DNA of 33,634 bases from an uncultured Verrucomicrobiae bacterium (GTDB lineage Bacteria > Verrucomicrobiota > Verrucomicrobiia > Limisphaerales > AAA164-E04): contig CALSPN010000054.1 of the NCBI GenBank assembly GCA_943788245.1, positions 1-33,634 of the forward strand, given 5' to 3'. This document shows positions 1 through 10,236 of this stretch, piece by piece. The number at the start of each line of letters is the position of its first letter. Positions within the stretch are counted from its first letter, which is position 1. A model generated the notes under the pieces. The model saw only the letters and a list, made by a program, of their open reading frames with translations, searched no databases and was not told the origin of the DNA. A program made the position numbers and the translations under genes.

Positions 1-621
1 CTGGGTTAATGTTTTGAGGGTAGTCATCTTGAGCGCGTTCCACATGATGCTGGCATGCGAGTATTGAAAGCCTTCATAGGCAGGTCTCAAATCGGCATGT
101 GCATCGATTTGGAGAATCCCGAAATCTCCGTAATGCTCTGCTATCGCCTCCATTAATCCAAGAGGGCAGCTATGATCTCCTCCCAATAATGCTGGTGTCT
201 TTTGATTTTGCAATAACTGCAAAGCCTGAATTTTAATAGATTCCTTCAAACAAAGTCCGGCCTGATTCGCTTCTTGGACAACAGGGAGATTCGGATTGGG
301 GGGCATGCCTTCTTCCAGTGAATCAATGTAAGAAACTGTTTTTGTTCTCAGCTGTTTGCTCTTCACCTGAATGCCTGGATCAAACGATTTCAGACAATAA
401 CCAGGCTGCCATGCCTGATGAAAATTTGGATCAGCCAGGTCGAGCTGGGCGGATGCTTTCAGGATAGCTGCGGGGCCATTTGAAGTGCCGGATCCGTAGG
501 AAACAGTCACCTCCCATGGTACAGAAAGGATGATCACGGCAGCTTGGTTTTCATCTGCGGGAAGACCAAAAAGGGTGCCTTTAATTCCCACTCCATTGGG
601 ATCAAAATCATTGGAAATCAT
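1..621 (-). CDS. Arginase/agmatinase-family ureohydrolase, C-terminus cut by window edge
   Basis: This is the first 207 codons of a binuclear-manganese ureohydrolase, the family that releases urea from agmatine or arginine, or hydrolyses related guanidino compounds. Reading the minus strand from ATG 621 gives an uninterrupted frame to base 1. An in-frame TAA sits immediately upstream at 624-622, so the start cannot lie further out. The first metal-binding motif GGDHS and the second, DAHADL, are both visible, preceded by a typical N-terminal segment (VPWEVTVSYGSGTS). The third motif (SxDxDxxDP) should lie beyond the left edge. No strong Shine-Dalgarno sequence is seen before the ATG. The gene follows the gamma-glutamyltransferase gene in the same direction, 290 bases downstream. 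Substrate is not decidable from this half; agmatinase (polyamine route) is the usual bacterial annotation. Confidence 0.85.
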   Translation of the reverse strand, partial: MISNDFDPNGVGIKGTLFGLPADENQAAVIILSVPWEVTVSYGSGTSNGPAAILKASAQLDLADPNFHQAWQPGYCLKSFDPGIQVKSKQLRTKTVSYIDSLEEGMPPNPNLPVVQEANQAGLCLKESIKIQALQLLQNQKTPALLGGDHSCPLGLMEAIAEHYGDFGILQIDAHADLRPAYEGFQYSHASIMWNALKMTTLKTLTQ

Positions 622-911
622 TTAGAAAGTTTGATGGAAACTGTTTTCCCCAGAGTCGCTTCAGAGACGTTTGAATTCGATGGCAGGCCTGGTGAACTGG
701 AATCGCTGGTCGTCGCTCGACGCAGTACACAGAGAATGCCAGGCTTGCCAGATACATGCGTGATTGATGTCATCTTCGACTGAAAAAATCCCTGGCGCTT
801 GCATATGGGTATGATTGCCCTTCATGAACCTTACCATGTCTGGGTGTGGAGACTGAATCAAGCATTGTTAATGGAACCTTTTCTAGATGAATAATTTGCC
901 TTGATGTCGTA
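622..911. other. Intergenic stretch without a supportable gene
   Basis: There are 290 bases between the ureohydrolase start and the gamma-glutamyltransferase stop. A 66-codon minus-strand frame (661-861) is open, but it resembles no family I know and has no ribosome-binding sequence. I see no clear hairpin or promoter. Confidence 0.5.
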
Positions 912-2643
912 TCAATAACCGACCGCGCATCCATCTTTTCTTGGGTCCGATCCCCCCAAATATCTTAATGGATCATTCATACGCCAGATTGCTTGATAAC
1001 CTCCGTAGGCTCCGGTTGATTGGCGGACTCGGTGCCCTTTGTCAATCAGCGCCTGCCTGACTTCAGGGTTAATATGTTCTTCTAATCCCACTAACCCTGG
1101 GCCGGTGGAACGGGTTCCTTTGGGGGTTGAACTTTCAAAATGAGCGACACGAGGTTGTTCGCCTGCTTGTTGGGGAGACATTCCAAAGTCGATCATATTC
1201 ATCAATACTTGAGCATGTCCCTGAGGTTGGAAATCTCCACCCATGACACCAAATGAAAGCAAGGGTATGTTATCTTTTGTGACGAATGCAGGAATGATTG
1301 TATGGAAAGGGCGTTTTCCTGGTTCCAATTTATTGAGATCCTTAGGATTCAGGGAGAAAAGTTCACCTCGGTTTTGCAAAGCGAAGCCAAGTCCATCAGG
1401 TACCCATTTCGAACCCCACCCATGATATATGCTTTGGATTAAGGAAATCATATTACCGTGCTGATCGGCTGCTGTGAGATAGATGGTATCACTGGAATTC
1501 TTCAGGCGGCCAGGTGCCACTTTTTGAGCCGCACGATCAGGATCAATCAACTTTACTCTTTCAGCAGCATAGGACTTTGAAATCAACTCCTTCAAAGGCA
1601 CGTCAGCAAAATCCATGTCCGCGTAGTAAACCGCACGATCCTCAAAAGCCAATTTCTTTGCTTCCAAAAATAAATGCAATTGTTGAGCGCAATTGGGTTC
1701 CATGGACTCAATATCGAAGTGCTCCAACAAGTTCAAGATTTGTAGAGCAGCGATCCCCTGGCCATTCGGAGGAAGTTGCCATACGTCATATCCTCGGTAA
1801 GTTGATGAAACTGGCTCAATCCAATCGCAGGTGTGGTTTTCAAAATCCGACATGGAAAACCTTTCCTCCTACTTTTTTAGAATAGCGTATTATTTTTTCA
1901 GCGATCTCACCTTTGTAAAATGCACCCGATCCCTGATCAGCCAGTATTTTAAAAAACGTTGCAAGATCTTTATTTCTGATCCAATCACCAAACCTGGGTC
2001 GTACTCCTTTTGGGCAAAATGTTCGGTAAAGATTGCTATACTGACTGGACTCGCGGCCAATCCACCCATCAGCGATTACAGGGCTCAGAGGAAACCCTTC
2101 CTCTGCGTAATGAATGGCTGAAGTCATTAGGTCTGAGAATTTGAACTGGCCAAATCGAGATACCAGAGCTTCCCAGCCACTTACACATCCAGGAACGCTC
2201 CATGAAAGAGGGCTGTAAGGATCGATTTGATCCAGACCTAAATCCTTGGCTGCTTTTAAATTCCAATTACCAGGTGAACGACCACTTGCGTTCAGGCCGT
2301 ATAACTTTTTATCTTTTTGATGCCAGTAAATGGCAAAGAGATCTCCGCCGGGCCCATTGCTCATGGGTTCAACAACGCTGAGGACAGCGTTGGCTGCGAT
2401 TGCTGCATCAACGGCATTGCCTCCACTCTTCAGGATGTCCAATCCTGATTGAGCTGCCAGTGGTTGACTGGTCGCAACCATTCCTTGTGAAGAGATCAAT
2501 GTGGAACGGTTTTGATTACGGTTCCTGACATTTAATTTTGTGAAAGGCACTTCATTCGTGGCGTTCAGGTTCGTGGCTCCATGGGCCAGGGCGCTCGCAG
2601 AAAGCGTGGAACCCAGTTGAAGGAATTTCCGGCGATCAAGCAT
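912..2643 (-). CDS. ggt: Gamma-glutamyltransferase (secreted), one frameshift
   Basis: Gamma-glutamyltransferases cleave or transfer the gamma-glutamyl group of glutathione and related peptides outside the cytoplasm, and cut themselves before a catalytic threonine. ATG 2643 is preferred over an upstream TTG at 2679 because the protein then begins MLDRRKFLQLGS, a twin-arginine leader. The N-terminal half carries the family core (SGGNAVDAAIAAN, GPGGDLFAIYW). The C-terminal half carries the processing site, with SSDTIYLTAADQHGN giving the nucleophile threonine, and ends in the usual SDPRKDGCAVGY. The two halves lie in different frames. The first runs off at 1840; the second is continuous from about 1853. 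Removing one base within 1853-1868 joins VGGK directly to FSMSDFENH and gives 576 residues, normal for the family. I read this as a sequence error rather than a dead gene. Both catalytic halves are otherwise intact. Confidence 0.88.
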
Positions 2644-2714
2644 GGAAACATTAAACTCGGATATTTGGTCGAAAGGCAAGTTTGGAAAATCGAGTATACC
2701 TGTCTCCTCATGCC

Positions 2715-2747
2715 AAAAAAAAGCGGATCTCGCTTGGAGATCCGCTT
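2715..2747 (-). terminator. Rho-independent terminator
   Basis: On the minus strand a perfect 10-bp stem (AAGCGGATCT / AGATCCGCTT) with a 7-base loop runs into eight T (2722-2715). It lies 39 bases after the stop of the small winged-helix gene and 72 bases before the GGT start, so it separates the two transcripts. Confidence 0.85.
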
Positions 2748-2785
2748 GTTTGATTAAATGCGACCACTTTTAGTCGGCTCAAGCT

Positions 2786-3176
2786 TCAGCTCTTTTTATG
2801 GCTGACTTTTTTTGTTTTTTTATTAGCGCCCTTAAGGGAGAAAAGTTGTCCGTCTTTGACGAACTGCTTGTTCGTGTAGAGAGCAGCAGACAGTGAATTT
2901 AATGGGTTGCTTGTTGAGAACCTATAACCCATTCCCTGAACAGCTTCCAAAATCGTGTTGCGATTTTTCGGTCCATCAGCAAGAGCTTTGGCCGATGGCT
3001 TCCTTAAGTTTGAGCTCGTTTTTTGGGCGTTTGGTCCGCTGTCCAAATCCTGAGCTTGTTGAGTTTCCTGCGTTACCAAGCAAATGGTCAATTTCCCTAA
3101 TTTTTTCGAGAATTCTGGCTCTTGTTTGTAAGAGACTATCTCTTTTCTCCAAAAACATTTTTAGTTTTTCTCTCAT
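2786..3176 (-). CDS. Small winged-helix-like protein, one frameshift
   Basis: After correcting one base this is a 129-residue basic protein. Residues 1 to about 35 form a charged, probably coiled-coil segment (MREKLKMFLEKRDSLLQTRA...IREIDHLL). A short basic linker follows (GQRTKRPKNE), then a helix-turn-helix-like domain (KEAIG.KALADGPKNRNTILEAVQGMGYRF) ending in a Lys-rich tail (NKKTKKVSHKKS). Similar small proteins of this layout occur in Planctomycetes and Verrucomicrobia and are thought to bind DNA; none has a firm function that I can cite. The first frame stops at 2976 and the second is open around it. The sequence GGCC at 2990-2993 has one base too many; removing it joins EAIG to KALADGP. 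ATG 3176 starts the gene, with no Shine-Dalgarno sequence. It is followed by a strong terminator and preceded by very AT-rich DNA. Confidence 0.65.
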
Positions 3177-3449
3177 AGTATGATTTCTTGTTGGTTTACA
3201 TCCCTGTTAGGATATCCAATTTTTATGAGTATGCGTCTTAATTGCAATAATAAAATTCTTGTAAATATCATTCGAATTCATTGTTTAGGAAAAATGAAAA
3301 ATACAGTTAATATACTTAAAATTATACAAAAAAAGAATTTATAGAAGGTGACGTAAATATCCTAAAGCATACATGCAGAACAACTAAAGGAAAAATGTAA
3401 AGGGCGTTAGTCTTCAGGTTTGCTAAACAATTAGTATTCATGTAACTGT
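3177..3449. other. AT-rich intergenic region
   Basis: These 273 bases are much richer in A and T than the surroundings, with stops in every frame. They lie upstream of the small winged-helix gene and downstream of the large membrane protein gene, so they probably hold the former's promoter and the latter's transcript end. On the minus strand TTGCAA followed by an A/T-rich hexamer about 16 bases later is a possible promoter, but the match is weak. I see no strong hairpin. Confidence 0.45.
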
Positions 3450-6400
3450 TCATTTTATTGCTTCCAACTCAAGAATAGACTGTTTCTCACTTGAATTTTG
3501 ATTGGGTAGATCAAGTGCAAACAATATTTTTCGAACAACTTGTTCAAGCTCAGAGTGGTGAAAGGCTGCATCGGAACCAATGTATTTGCCCTGTAATGCT
3601 TGAAAACATACTTGCTTTGCTTTCTCTAACTGTCCTTTTCTCCACCAATGTTCGCTCATCAACGCCAGAGTTCTGTAGGGTGCCATTGGTTCGGCACTGA
3701 AATTCAAGGGTCCAAAGCTTTCCGTCTCGGGGTTAAATGCATCTTCGCTTAATTTGAGAAATTGTTCCGTCTTCCCTTGATCCCAGGCCAGTTCACCTAG
3801 GTTCATGCGATACACGCGTTGGTTTTGGGGGTCTTTTTGAATCATATGATCCAGCATGGCTTCGAGAAATGATGTATCTGGGCGATAGATGAACGTTCGT
3901 TGATCCCGATAAGCTTGCAACGAGTGATATGCCGCCTGTTTGACCAACTCCAGAGGTGGTTCCGTGTCTGCTGAAAACGAGGCTATTAACGTGGTCAATC
4001 GTTTCAGACTCGTAAGTCCATGGGCTTTCATTCTTCGCAGTCGATGCAGATAGTATTTGAAGGGGTGTTTCGTCGGGGGAAAGGTTCAACCAGCGTTTGA
4101 CAACCGAGCGGAATACCTTCGGGTCATAAAACTGATGATCAATCTGCAAGATACTAAACGCTCGTAATTGTTCAACCGTCCATGATTGCGTCTGGGCAAA
4201 ACCTCCTATCATCAGCGAAGATTGGATGCTGAAATGTCTGTTGTTTTTTTCGAACAAAGTCAAAGGCGTAGGTGCAGTGTAGGCATTGTTACCTAGCATT
4301 CGCAGCGCTGGATAAGTTTCGGAATGCATAAGAGACTCATCCGGAACCAAATGGAAGCCTTCATCAAATCCTGATATTTGACTTGTCAGCAGCATGGGCC
4401 AGACGTCGAGATCCTGTGATTTCAAAATCGATTGCACCTCCTCTGTTTCAATTCGTTCTTTCAACAGATCCAGAGACCACTCGCGAGGTGTACTTGTCCC
4501 TATCAGCATCCATTCACCATACCCCAGTTTCCAGATAGAAGTTTGATTGAAAACAGATCCAAAAGTTGCGATGACGCTTTCCAGTGTAGTGTCATCCATA
4601 TGATTTGCCTGAAGGTTCTGAATCATGAGGCCTTCACGACTCAATCGTTTCTCGCAATCCCGGTAAAACTCCAAGGAAAACCATCCGGTATCTGATGCTT
4701 TCCATGGGCGAGCATATTGATTGATGATAATCTCTAATTCCTCTTCGCTTTGACGGAGAAATTTTGATGGTGTTGTATGGTGGAATTGAAATGAATCTCG
4801 TTGCAGCAGTTTCCCGTTGGAGTTGGAAAACTGCTCGATAACATCCAATAAATCAAAATTTACCTCTACTCCATGAATTTGTTTCACTGAAGGAAGTGAA
4901 GCCAGTATACCCGCCGCTGATCCCGATCTGAGACCAAAAATAGCCACACGCTCGGGATTGTCGTGCAGTATATAGGGGTACCATAGTATTGATGACGGGC
5001 TTCAACTGATGCGCAAATCCGCGTTCGATGACTTCGCCGTTTATGCGAAGTTCCAATTGTGAGTTGCGCGGGTAGTCGTAAGAATGCACGGCCAGACTTC
5101 CATATGCGGATTCCTTGTAAACGATTTGATCCGAGCGATAGGCCCATTGAATGACTTCATCTCGCGTGCTGAAAAACCCGGTGGTCAAATCATCCGATTG
5201 GCTGAAAATTCGCTTCCAATGTTTATCAAATTGGGATCCTGTAAACGAAATGATCAACAGTCCACAAATCGGTGCAGCGATTTTGCTCAACCCTCTCCAC
5301 TTATCATGACCTTGAAGTGCGAGAAAAACAGCCAGAGAGATCATGCCAGCAATGCCTACTCCTGCTTGTCGTGCGAGTCCAAGTAATGGCATGGCCAAGT
5401 GCTGAAAGATTGCCCAGAACAAAGCTGTTGAAAGAATCAGTTGGAAACCTGCAGGAAACTTGGTTTTTGAAGTTTGGACTTGAGAAGCGTGATAGCCAAG
5501 ACAGCCGATGGCATAGAATGGTATCAGCATAAACCCTCCCACGATAGCGGTGTAAGTCAGGACATGTATTGGAAATGAGACCGTTGTTTCTCCCAAGTGG
5601 TTTCTCAGGCTACGGAGCCAAAATGGCAGGTCGTCAAACCCGTAAAGAAAAATAAAGGAAAGTATTCCCGAAAAGGCCAATCCCCAAGTTAAATTGCGTG
5701 TGCTTGATTTAGCTTTTCCGATCGGTGTCAAAAAACCGAGCCCGATTCCAATCAAAGCCAAACAAGGCCAATAATAGTTCCAGAAAAAAGTGTCACCGAA
5801 CACCCAATCGGAGATTCGCATCCAGACCGTCAAAGTGGATGCGGCTGTCAGCCCGAGATAAATCCCCATTCGCCGGGTTTGAACCGTCTGCGGTTTTTCC
5901 GGGGTTTGAGTCATCGTCTTTTCAAATGTCGATGGTTGAAATTCAATTTGACCGCCTGCTTTTGCAATCAGACCCCCGGCACCAATCAGGAGCCATACCA
6001 GTGCGGTCATTGGATTTGAAAATTCAAGACCGAATTTCTGGATCAAAAAAAGTTCTGCCAGAAATAAACCTAAGCTGCCTGTGAGGAGAGCCCAACCGGT
6101 GGCCTTGTCGGTATTTGGCTGATTGACGCCAGTAACTGCATGGAATGTCGCTCCAATGGACAATCCGGCAAACAATCCTGGTATCAGCCCCAAACAAATG
6201 GAAGTGAGCAGGGTGGGCCCGGGAAGGAAACCGTCAAGTGTTCCGGGTGACATCCAGAATGAGATTAACTTCTGGCTGACTGCAGGCATGAGCCACGAGG
6301 CGATACCCGTGATTAACCCAGCCCATCCAACCAAACCCCAGCGTTGTATGCGCGAGGTCGCGATAAATTGAATCGCACCAAAGTATCCCAAGCCTAGTCC

Positions 6401-6592
6401 TGTGGCCATGAGAAGTAAAATCCAGGATTGCAGGTAAGGTGTTGCTCCCGAACTTATGCTGGCAAAATGAAGCGCGTGACTGAACAGCATGCCTAGACCT
6501 AGCCCATTTGCCATGATTGCATAGACAGGTAATGGGTGATGAGTGTGCACGACCTCCTTGTTTGGTTGCGCATTGTTTGATGTCCAGCTCAT
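3450..6592 (-). CDS. Multi-pass membrane protein with spermidine-synthase-like domain and TPR-like tail, two frameshifts
   Basis: The corrected gene encodes about 1046 residues. Roughly the first 480 are strongly hydrophobic, with a dozen or more predicted membrane segments beginning near PVYAIMANGLGLGMLFSHAL. Then comes a Rossmann methyltransferase-like domain of the spermidine-synthase kind (NPERVAIFGLRSGSAAG, with VEVNFDLLDV supplying the expected acidic residue). The end is helical and TPR-like (YRMNLGELAWDQGKTEQFLKLSEDAF). Membrane proteins fused to such domains are common in PVC genomes and mostly uncharacterised. The position that holds the catalytic aspartate in true spermidine synthases reads IIINQYARPW, so polyamine synthesis is unlikely. 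Three frames cover the gene; one extra base near 4976-4995 and another near 4026-4036 explain both breaks, and removing them gives exactly 1047 codons. It stands alone, with long spacers on both sides. Confidence 0.72.
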
Positions 6593-7102
6593 TTGATTAT
6601 GGATAGTACGTTTAAAAAGTCCGTGAATTTATTGGATCATACCCTTCACGAAAATGACTTCTGAGCAAGTAAATCGTCAATGAACTCATCCGTAAAGAAA
6701 ATCAACAGGATCAGGATCCTTAAGGGGGTGACTTGTTCTTCTCAACTCAGGGTGGGAACAACTTTTTGTGAACTCGAATTCAAATGGTACAAAATGGTTG
6801 CTGTTTTCCGCACGAAACGCGCCTTGTGAATCCGCAGTAAAGCTCTTTCAGCGAGTTTTTAGCAACCCTGACATAGGTTTCTAGCCCTGAATGTGATTAA
6901 GAAGAGGAGCGTACAGGGCAAAAGTGTAGAATGGGACAGACGCAAGCAGGAGCGCAGATTATCAATGAAGACCAAGTTTTCAAACCAAGGTTTTTTTCTG
7001 GCGAATTCTAAGTCTGACGGTGAATGAGATTGAATACCCCAGACACCTTTTCGAATCTTAACTATGATAAAGTGTTCTCAAGAGGAATATGTTTTCGGTT
7101 TC
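6593..7102. other. 510-base intergenic region, nothing recognised
   Basis: The stretch lies between the start of the large membrane protein and the stop of the PQQ-type protein. All frames are short, and I find no tRNA-like fold, no hairpin followed by a T-run, and no repeat beyond a short echo (ccaagttttcaaaccaagg at about 6971-6989). It should hold the promoter of the gene at 6592. Confidence 0.5.
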
Positions 7103-8541
7103 CTAGTCTTTTGCTGACAGATCGACACAGATAATTTCCCGATCATTTCTAGCATAAACACGTTGGTTGGCAAAAGCTGGATGCGACCAGACCAACTGAC
7201 GTCCTCCGACACTGTGAGTGGGCTCAATGAGTTTGGCACGCGAGATTTCTTTGTAACCTTGTGGAGAAAGGTTCGCCATGATGAGTTCTCCATGATCGTT
7301 TGCAAGAAAGAAGGTTCCACTTGGTTGATGCTTGATCGTGAAAACGTTCGGCCAGCCGCCAGCGCGTTCTCCAGTCGATCGGTTTGTCGGTTGTTTGTTT
7401 TCCCATTGGCGTTTGCCTGTCAGTATGTCGACGCATGTGTAGTAACCTCGATGACCTGTCCCATATGCGTATCCTTTCTCCAGCCAGGCAGTGTCCATTA
7501 CGCCTCCGATGCCTGTTTTTGGAGTAGATTTCCAAACCAATTTTGCGCTCAGGCCATCTTCTGCAATTTCAATCATCGCAGAAAGCCGGTTGAACGACAT
7601 GACAAAAAGTTTTCTATCCTCGATGCGCGGCATGCCAATGGACATTTCGTAGGTTCGGGGGGAGAGCTACCTGCCAAAGGTAGTCGCCGGTCTCTGGGTT
7701 CAAGCCGCAGACAGTCTCTGCATCCCAGACAATCAATTGTCTCATCCCTGCAATCTGATGAATCCCGGGAGCGCAATATCCCGGCCCTTTGGCGGAACCG
7801 GTTTTCCAGATTACCTGTCCAGTCATTTTATTGAAAGCGACCACTGTGGAACCTTTTCCCCCAACCATGCAGATCAACTTCTCGTTCTCGATAAGGGGGT
7901 GAGCGGCGAAACCCCAATCAGGAGTCTTTGTGCCGAATGTATCTTCGAATTTCAAGGTCCACACAATGTCACCTTTCTTCGTATTCAGACACAGCAAGTC
8001 GCCTTCCGCACCCAGAGTGTACACGCGGTCATTATCCACAGTTGGTGTGCATCGGGGACCGATGGCATAGGGATACACACTGGTATACGTGCAGTCATAT
8101 TCCTGCTGCCAAAGAAGCTTACCCGTTTTTTCATCCAAACACAGAATACGCTCGGTTCCGGGGATGTGTGCCTTGATGAAATTGATATTGCCTTTCTCGT
8201 TGGGCTTTGGCTTGAAGGGGGCGGCCCTCTCTGTCCATGACAAACACTCTGCCACTTGAGATCGCCGGGCCGGAGTAACCTCCACCAATCTCAGTCCGCC
8301 AAACCGGCTCGAGTTCAGAGGAGGTAAATGCCTCTAAGATGCCTTCTTCCTCCCATACCGCGTTTCGATCTGGTCCAAGCCATTGAGGCCAATCGGCACC
8401 CTGGACCATCAGAATTTGTCGCAATACTGCAATCAGCAGGATGCATGACATGATGTGAGGAGGTTTCAAACGCGCGGGAGACTGAAAGCATGCTGTTTTC
8501 AATGGGATACCTTTTTTCGGATTGAGGGAGTCAGTTTTCAT
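7103..8541 (-). CDS. Secreted PQQ-type beta-propeller protein, two frameshifts
   Basis: The corrected product of about 478 residues is a beta-propeller of PQQ-like repeats. The repeat signature, a short strand then D/N-x-x-T/K-G-x-x-x-W, recurs at least five times: CLDEKTGKLLW, CLNTKKGDIVW, AFNKMTGQVIW, GLNPETGDYLW, CVDILTGKRQW. The N-terminus, ADWPQWLGPDRNAVWEEEGI, is the standard opening of the PVC proteins of this type and follows a hydrophobic leader. The start is uncertain: ATG 8541 lies 8 bases after the DUF1552 stop, while ATG 8451 would put the leader at the very N-terminus. Three frames cover it. One extra base near 8215-8232 and a six-G run at 7657-7662 that should be five Gs explain the breaks. 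No active-site residues for a quinoprotein dehydrogenase are seen, so a binding or scaffold role is more likely. Probably co-transcribed with the DUF1552 gene. Confidence 0.8.
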
Positions 8542-8549
8542 GTAGGTGA

Positions 8550-9871
8550 TCAACCGAGATTCAAGCCTCTTAAGGTGCCAGTCGAAGACGCAAATTGATC
8601 CGTTTCAATTCCCATGCTTTGCAACATGGTGACAAATAAGTTGGGTAATGGGTAATTGCGTTTCCTGTCGAAGGCCAGGTGTTGTCCGTGTTCCAAGTTC
8701 CCTCCGGCAACGAGTATCGGCATGTTGTCTGTCGTATGTTTGTTGGCATCGCCAAAGTTGCTTCCAAACAAGATGAGTGAATGATCCAAGAGGGTGCCTT
8801 CCTGATCCTGTATTCCTTTTAAATCATCCAGCATGCCATTCAATAGTTTCATATGTGCCCGGGTCAATGGCATCCAGTTGCTGAAGTTTACTTTCGCCTT
8901 TACCATGATGGGAAAGGTTGTGGTAGCCATCTGAAATGGTGGCTCCATCCACATGTATGGTCGGGGAATTGTTGCTATCCAGTAAGAGCGAAATACTACG
9001 AGTCGAATCTGTCTGGAAAGCCAGCCAATGCCATCTTATACATCAACCTTGTTTTTTCCATGTATTTACTTCTGGCGGAAGGCTCGTCAGGCAACGGAAA
9101 AGGAGCTTTGGGTTTGGGACGTTTTATCCATTCACGCGACTTGAGCATGCGCCGCTCCACTTCTCGAATGGAAGTCAGGTATTGATCCAGTCTTCCACGA
9201 TCAGAAGTATCCAAGCGACGGGCGAGTGACTTTGAATCAGCAGCGACTGTGTCCATGATACTTTGCCCCAGCTGAAGCCTGCGCATCTGATGATTTACCT
9301 CTTTTTTAGATCCTTGAAGGAACAATTGCTTGTAAACCTCCGTGATCTTGTTTTCGCAGGGAATCAACACACCTGCATCGGTCCAGGAAAGACTGCGTCT
9401 GCCTTCCTTGGCGTTCACACCAAGGGTCAAGGACGGGAACCGGGTCTGGTGACCGATTTTACCTGCAATGTATTGATCCAGTGAGATAGAATTCCTGAAA
9501 CCTCCACTGGCGGGGTGGGGGGCAGCTGTCAAAAATGAAACATCTGAGGAATGGCTTCCGTCAACTCCCGGATGTGAAACACCACTGAAAACGGTCAAAT
9601 CGTTTCGATGCGCTTTCAACTCCTCCAGGTATGGCGAGAGTTTGAAGTTCCTGCCTGCTTCCTCCGGGAAAAACCTTCCAGGCAAAACGCCCAGATTATT
9701 GCAAATTCCCAGCAATCGTCTGGGAGCTTTCGAGCTGGAATCCGCCCGCATCTTTGGATGGAATACAGGTTCCATTGCCTCAAGAAATGGAAGCATCAAA
9801 GCAACACCGCTTCCGCGCAGGAATCCCCGACGGTTGAGGGGGGATTTTTTTGCAATGTAAGGTGCCTTCAT
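8550..9871 (-). CDS. DUF1552 family secreted protein, two frameshifts
   Basis: About 439 residues after correction. ATG 9871 is chosen over an upstream TTG at 9892; the protein then has a twin-arginine leader (LNRRGFLRGSGVALMLPFLEAM) and the family's opening (RRLLGICNNLGVLPGRFFPEEAG). Further in are SHPGVDGSHSSDVSFLT and, in the last third, LSHHGKG and LILFGSNFGDANKHTTDNMPILVAGG. DUF1552 proteins belong to the alkaline-phosphatase/sulfatase-like superfamily related to DUF1501; their substrate is unknown. They usually follow a DUF1587/DUF1592 cytochrome-type partner gene, which is missing here. The first frame ends at a stop near 8996 that removal of one base at about 9012-9020 abolishes. The second shift sits in CCCGGG at 8858-8863. 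With both removed, the length is exactly 440 codons. Confidence 0.82.
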
Positions 9872-10236
9872 AAAGCTCAAAACATAATACAAAGAATCGC
9901 AGCTATCAACGATTGATGTGTTGAGGTTTCAGTGATGGATTGATGACCCGGATCCCATGCACAAACCACTGTTTACCATCTTCTCCCTTGTGAATACGTT
10001 ATCTTCGCTCTCGGTTTCATGGATCAAAAGAACGTTCAGGGCACATCCTGCTGATCATGGCCGTTGACATAGGAATAGAGGGATTCGCATGTTATGGTGG
10101 TGAGGATTGCAATACACCGCATATAGATTAGTTGGCATCCACCGTACTTAGCACATATGATGCGTGAACCCATGTCACGGGTGGCAAAGGTTGAAGTGAA
10201 CGCCTTTGGCGTCTCTTTCAACTGATCTATCTCAGA
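9872..10236. other. 365-base region without a supportable gene
   Basis: This lies between the DUF1552 start and the MtfA-like stop, where a partner gene of DUF1552 would normally be expected. Minus-strand frames hold coding-like scraps, for example NGHDQQDVP near 10040 and KGEDGKQWFVHGIRV near 9970, broken by stops, which could be a decayed gene. No family is recognisable. A small hairpin (ACGCC-TTT-GGCGT, about 10200-10212) lies just past the MtfA-like stop but has no T-run. Confidence 0.45.

Noticed and set aside
661..861. 66-residue minus-strand ORF between the ureohydrolase and GGT genes
   Set aside because: No similarity to a known family and no ribosome-binding sequence.
7657..7662. 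Separate short genes for the two parts of the PQQ-type protein
   Set aside because: Reducing the six-G run to five joins VALP to RTYEMSIGMPRIEDRK without a gap, so this is one gene.
7163..7834. 223-residue plus-strand ORF opposite the PQQ-type protein
   Set aside because: The minus strand encodes recognisable PQQ-like repeats over the same bases.
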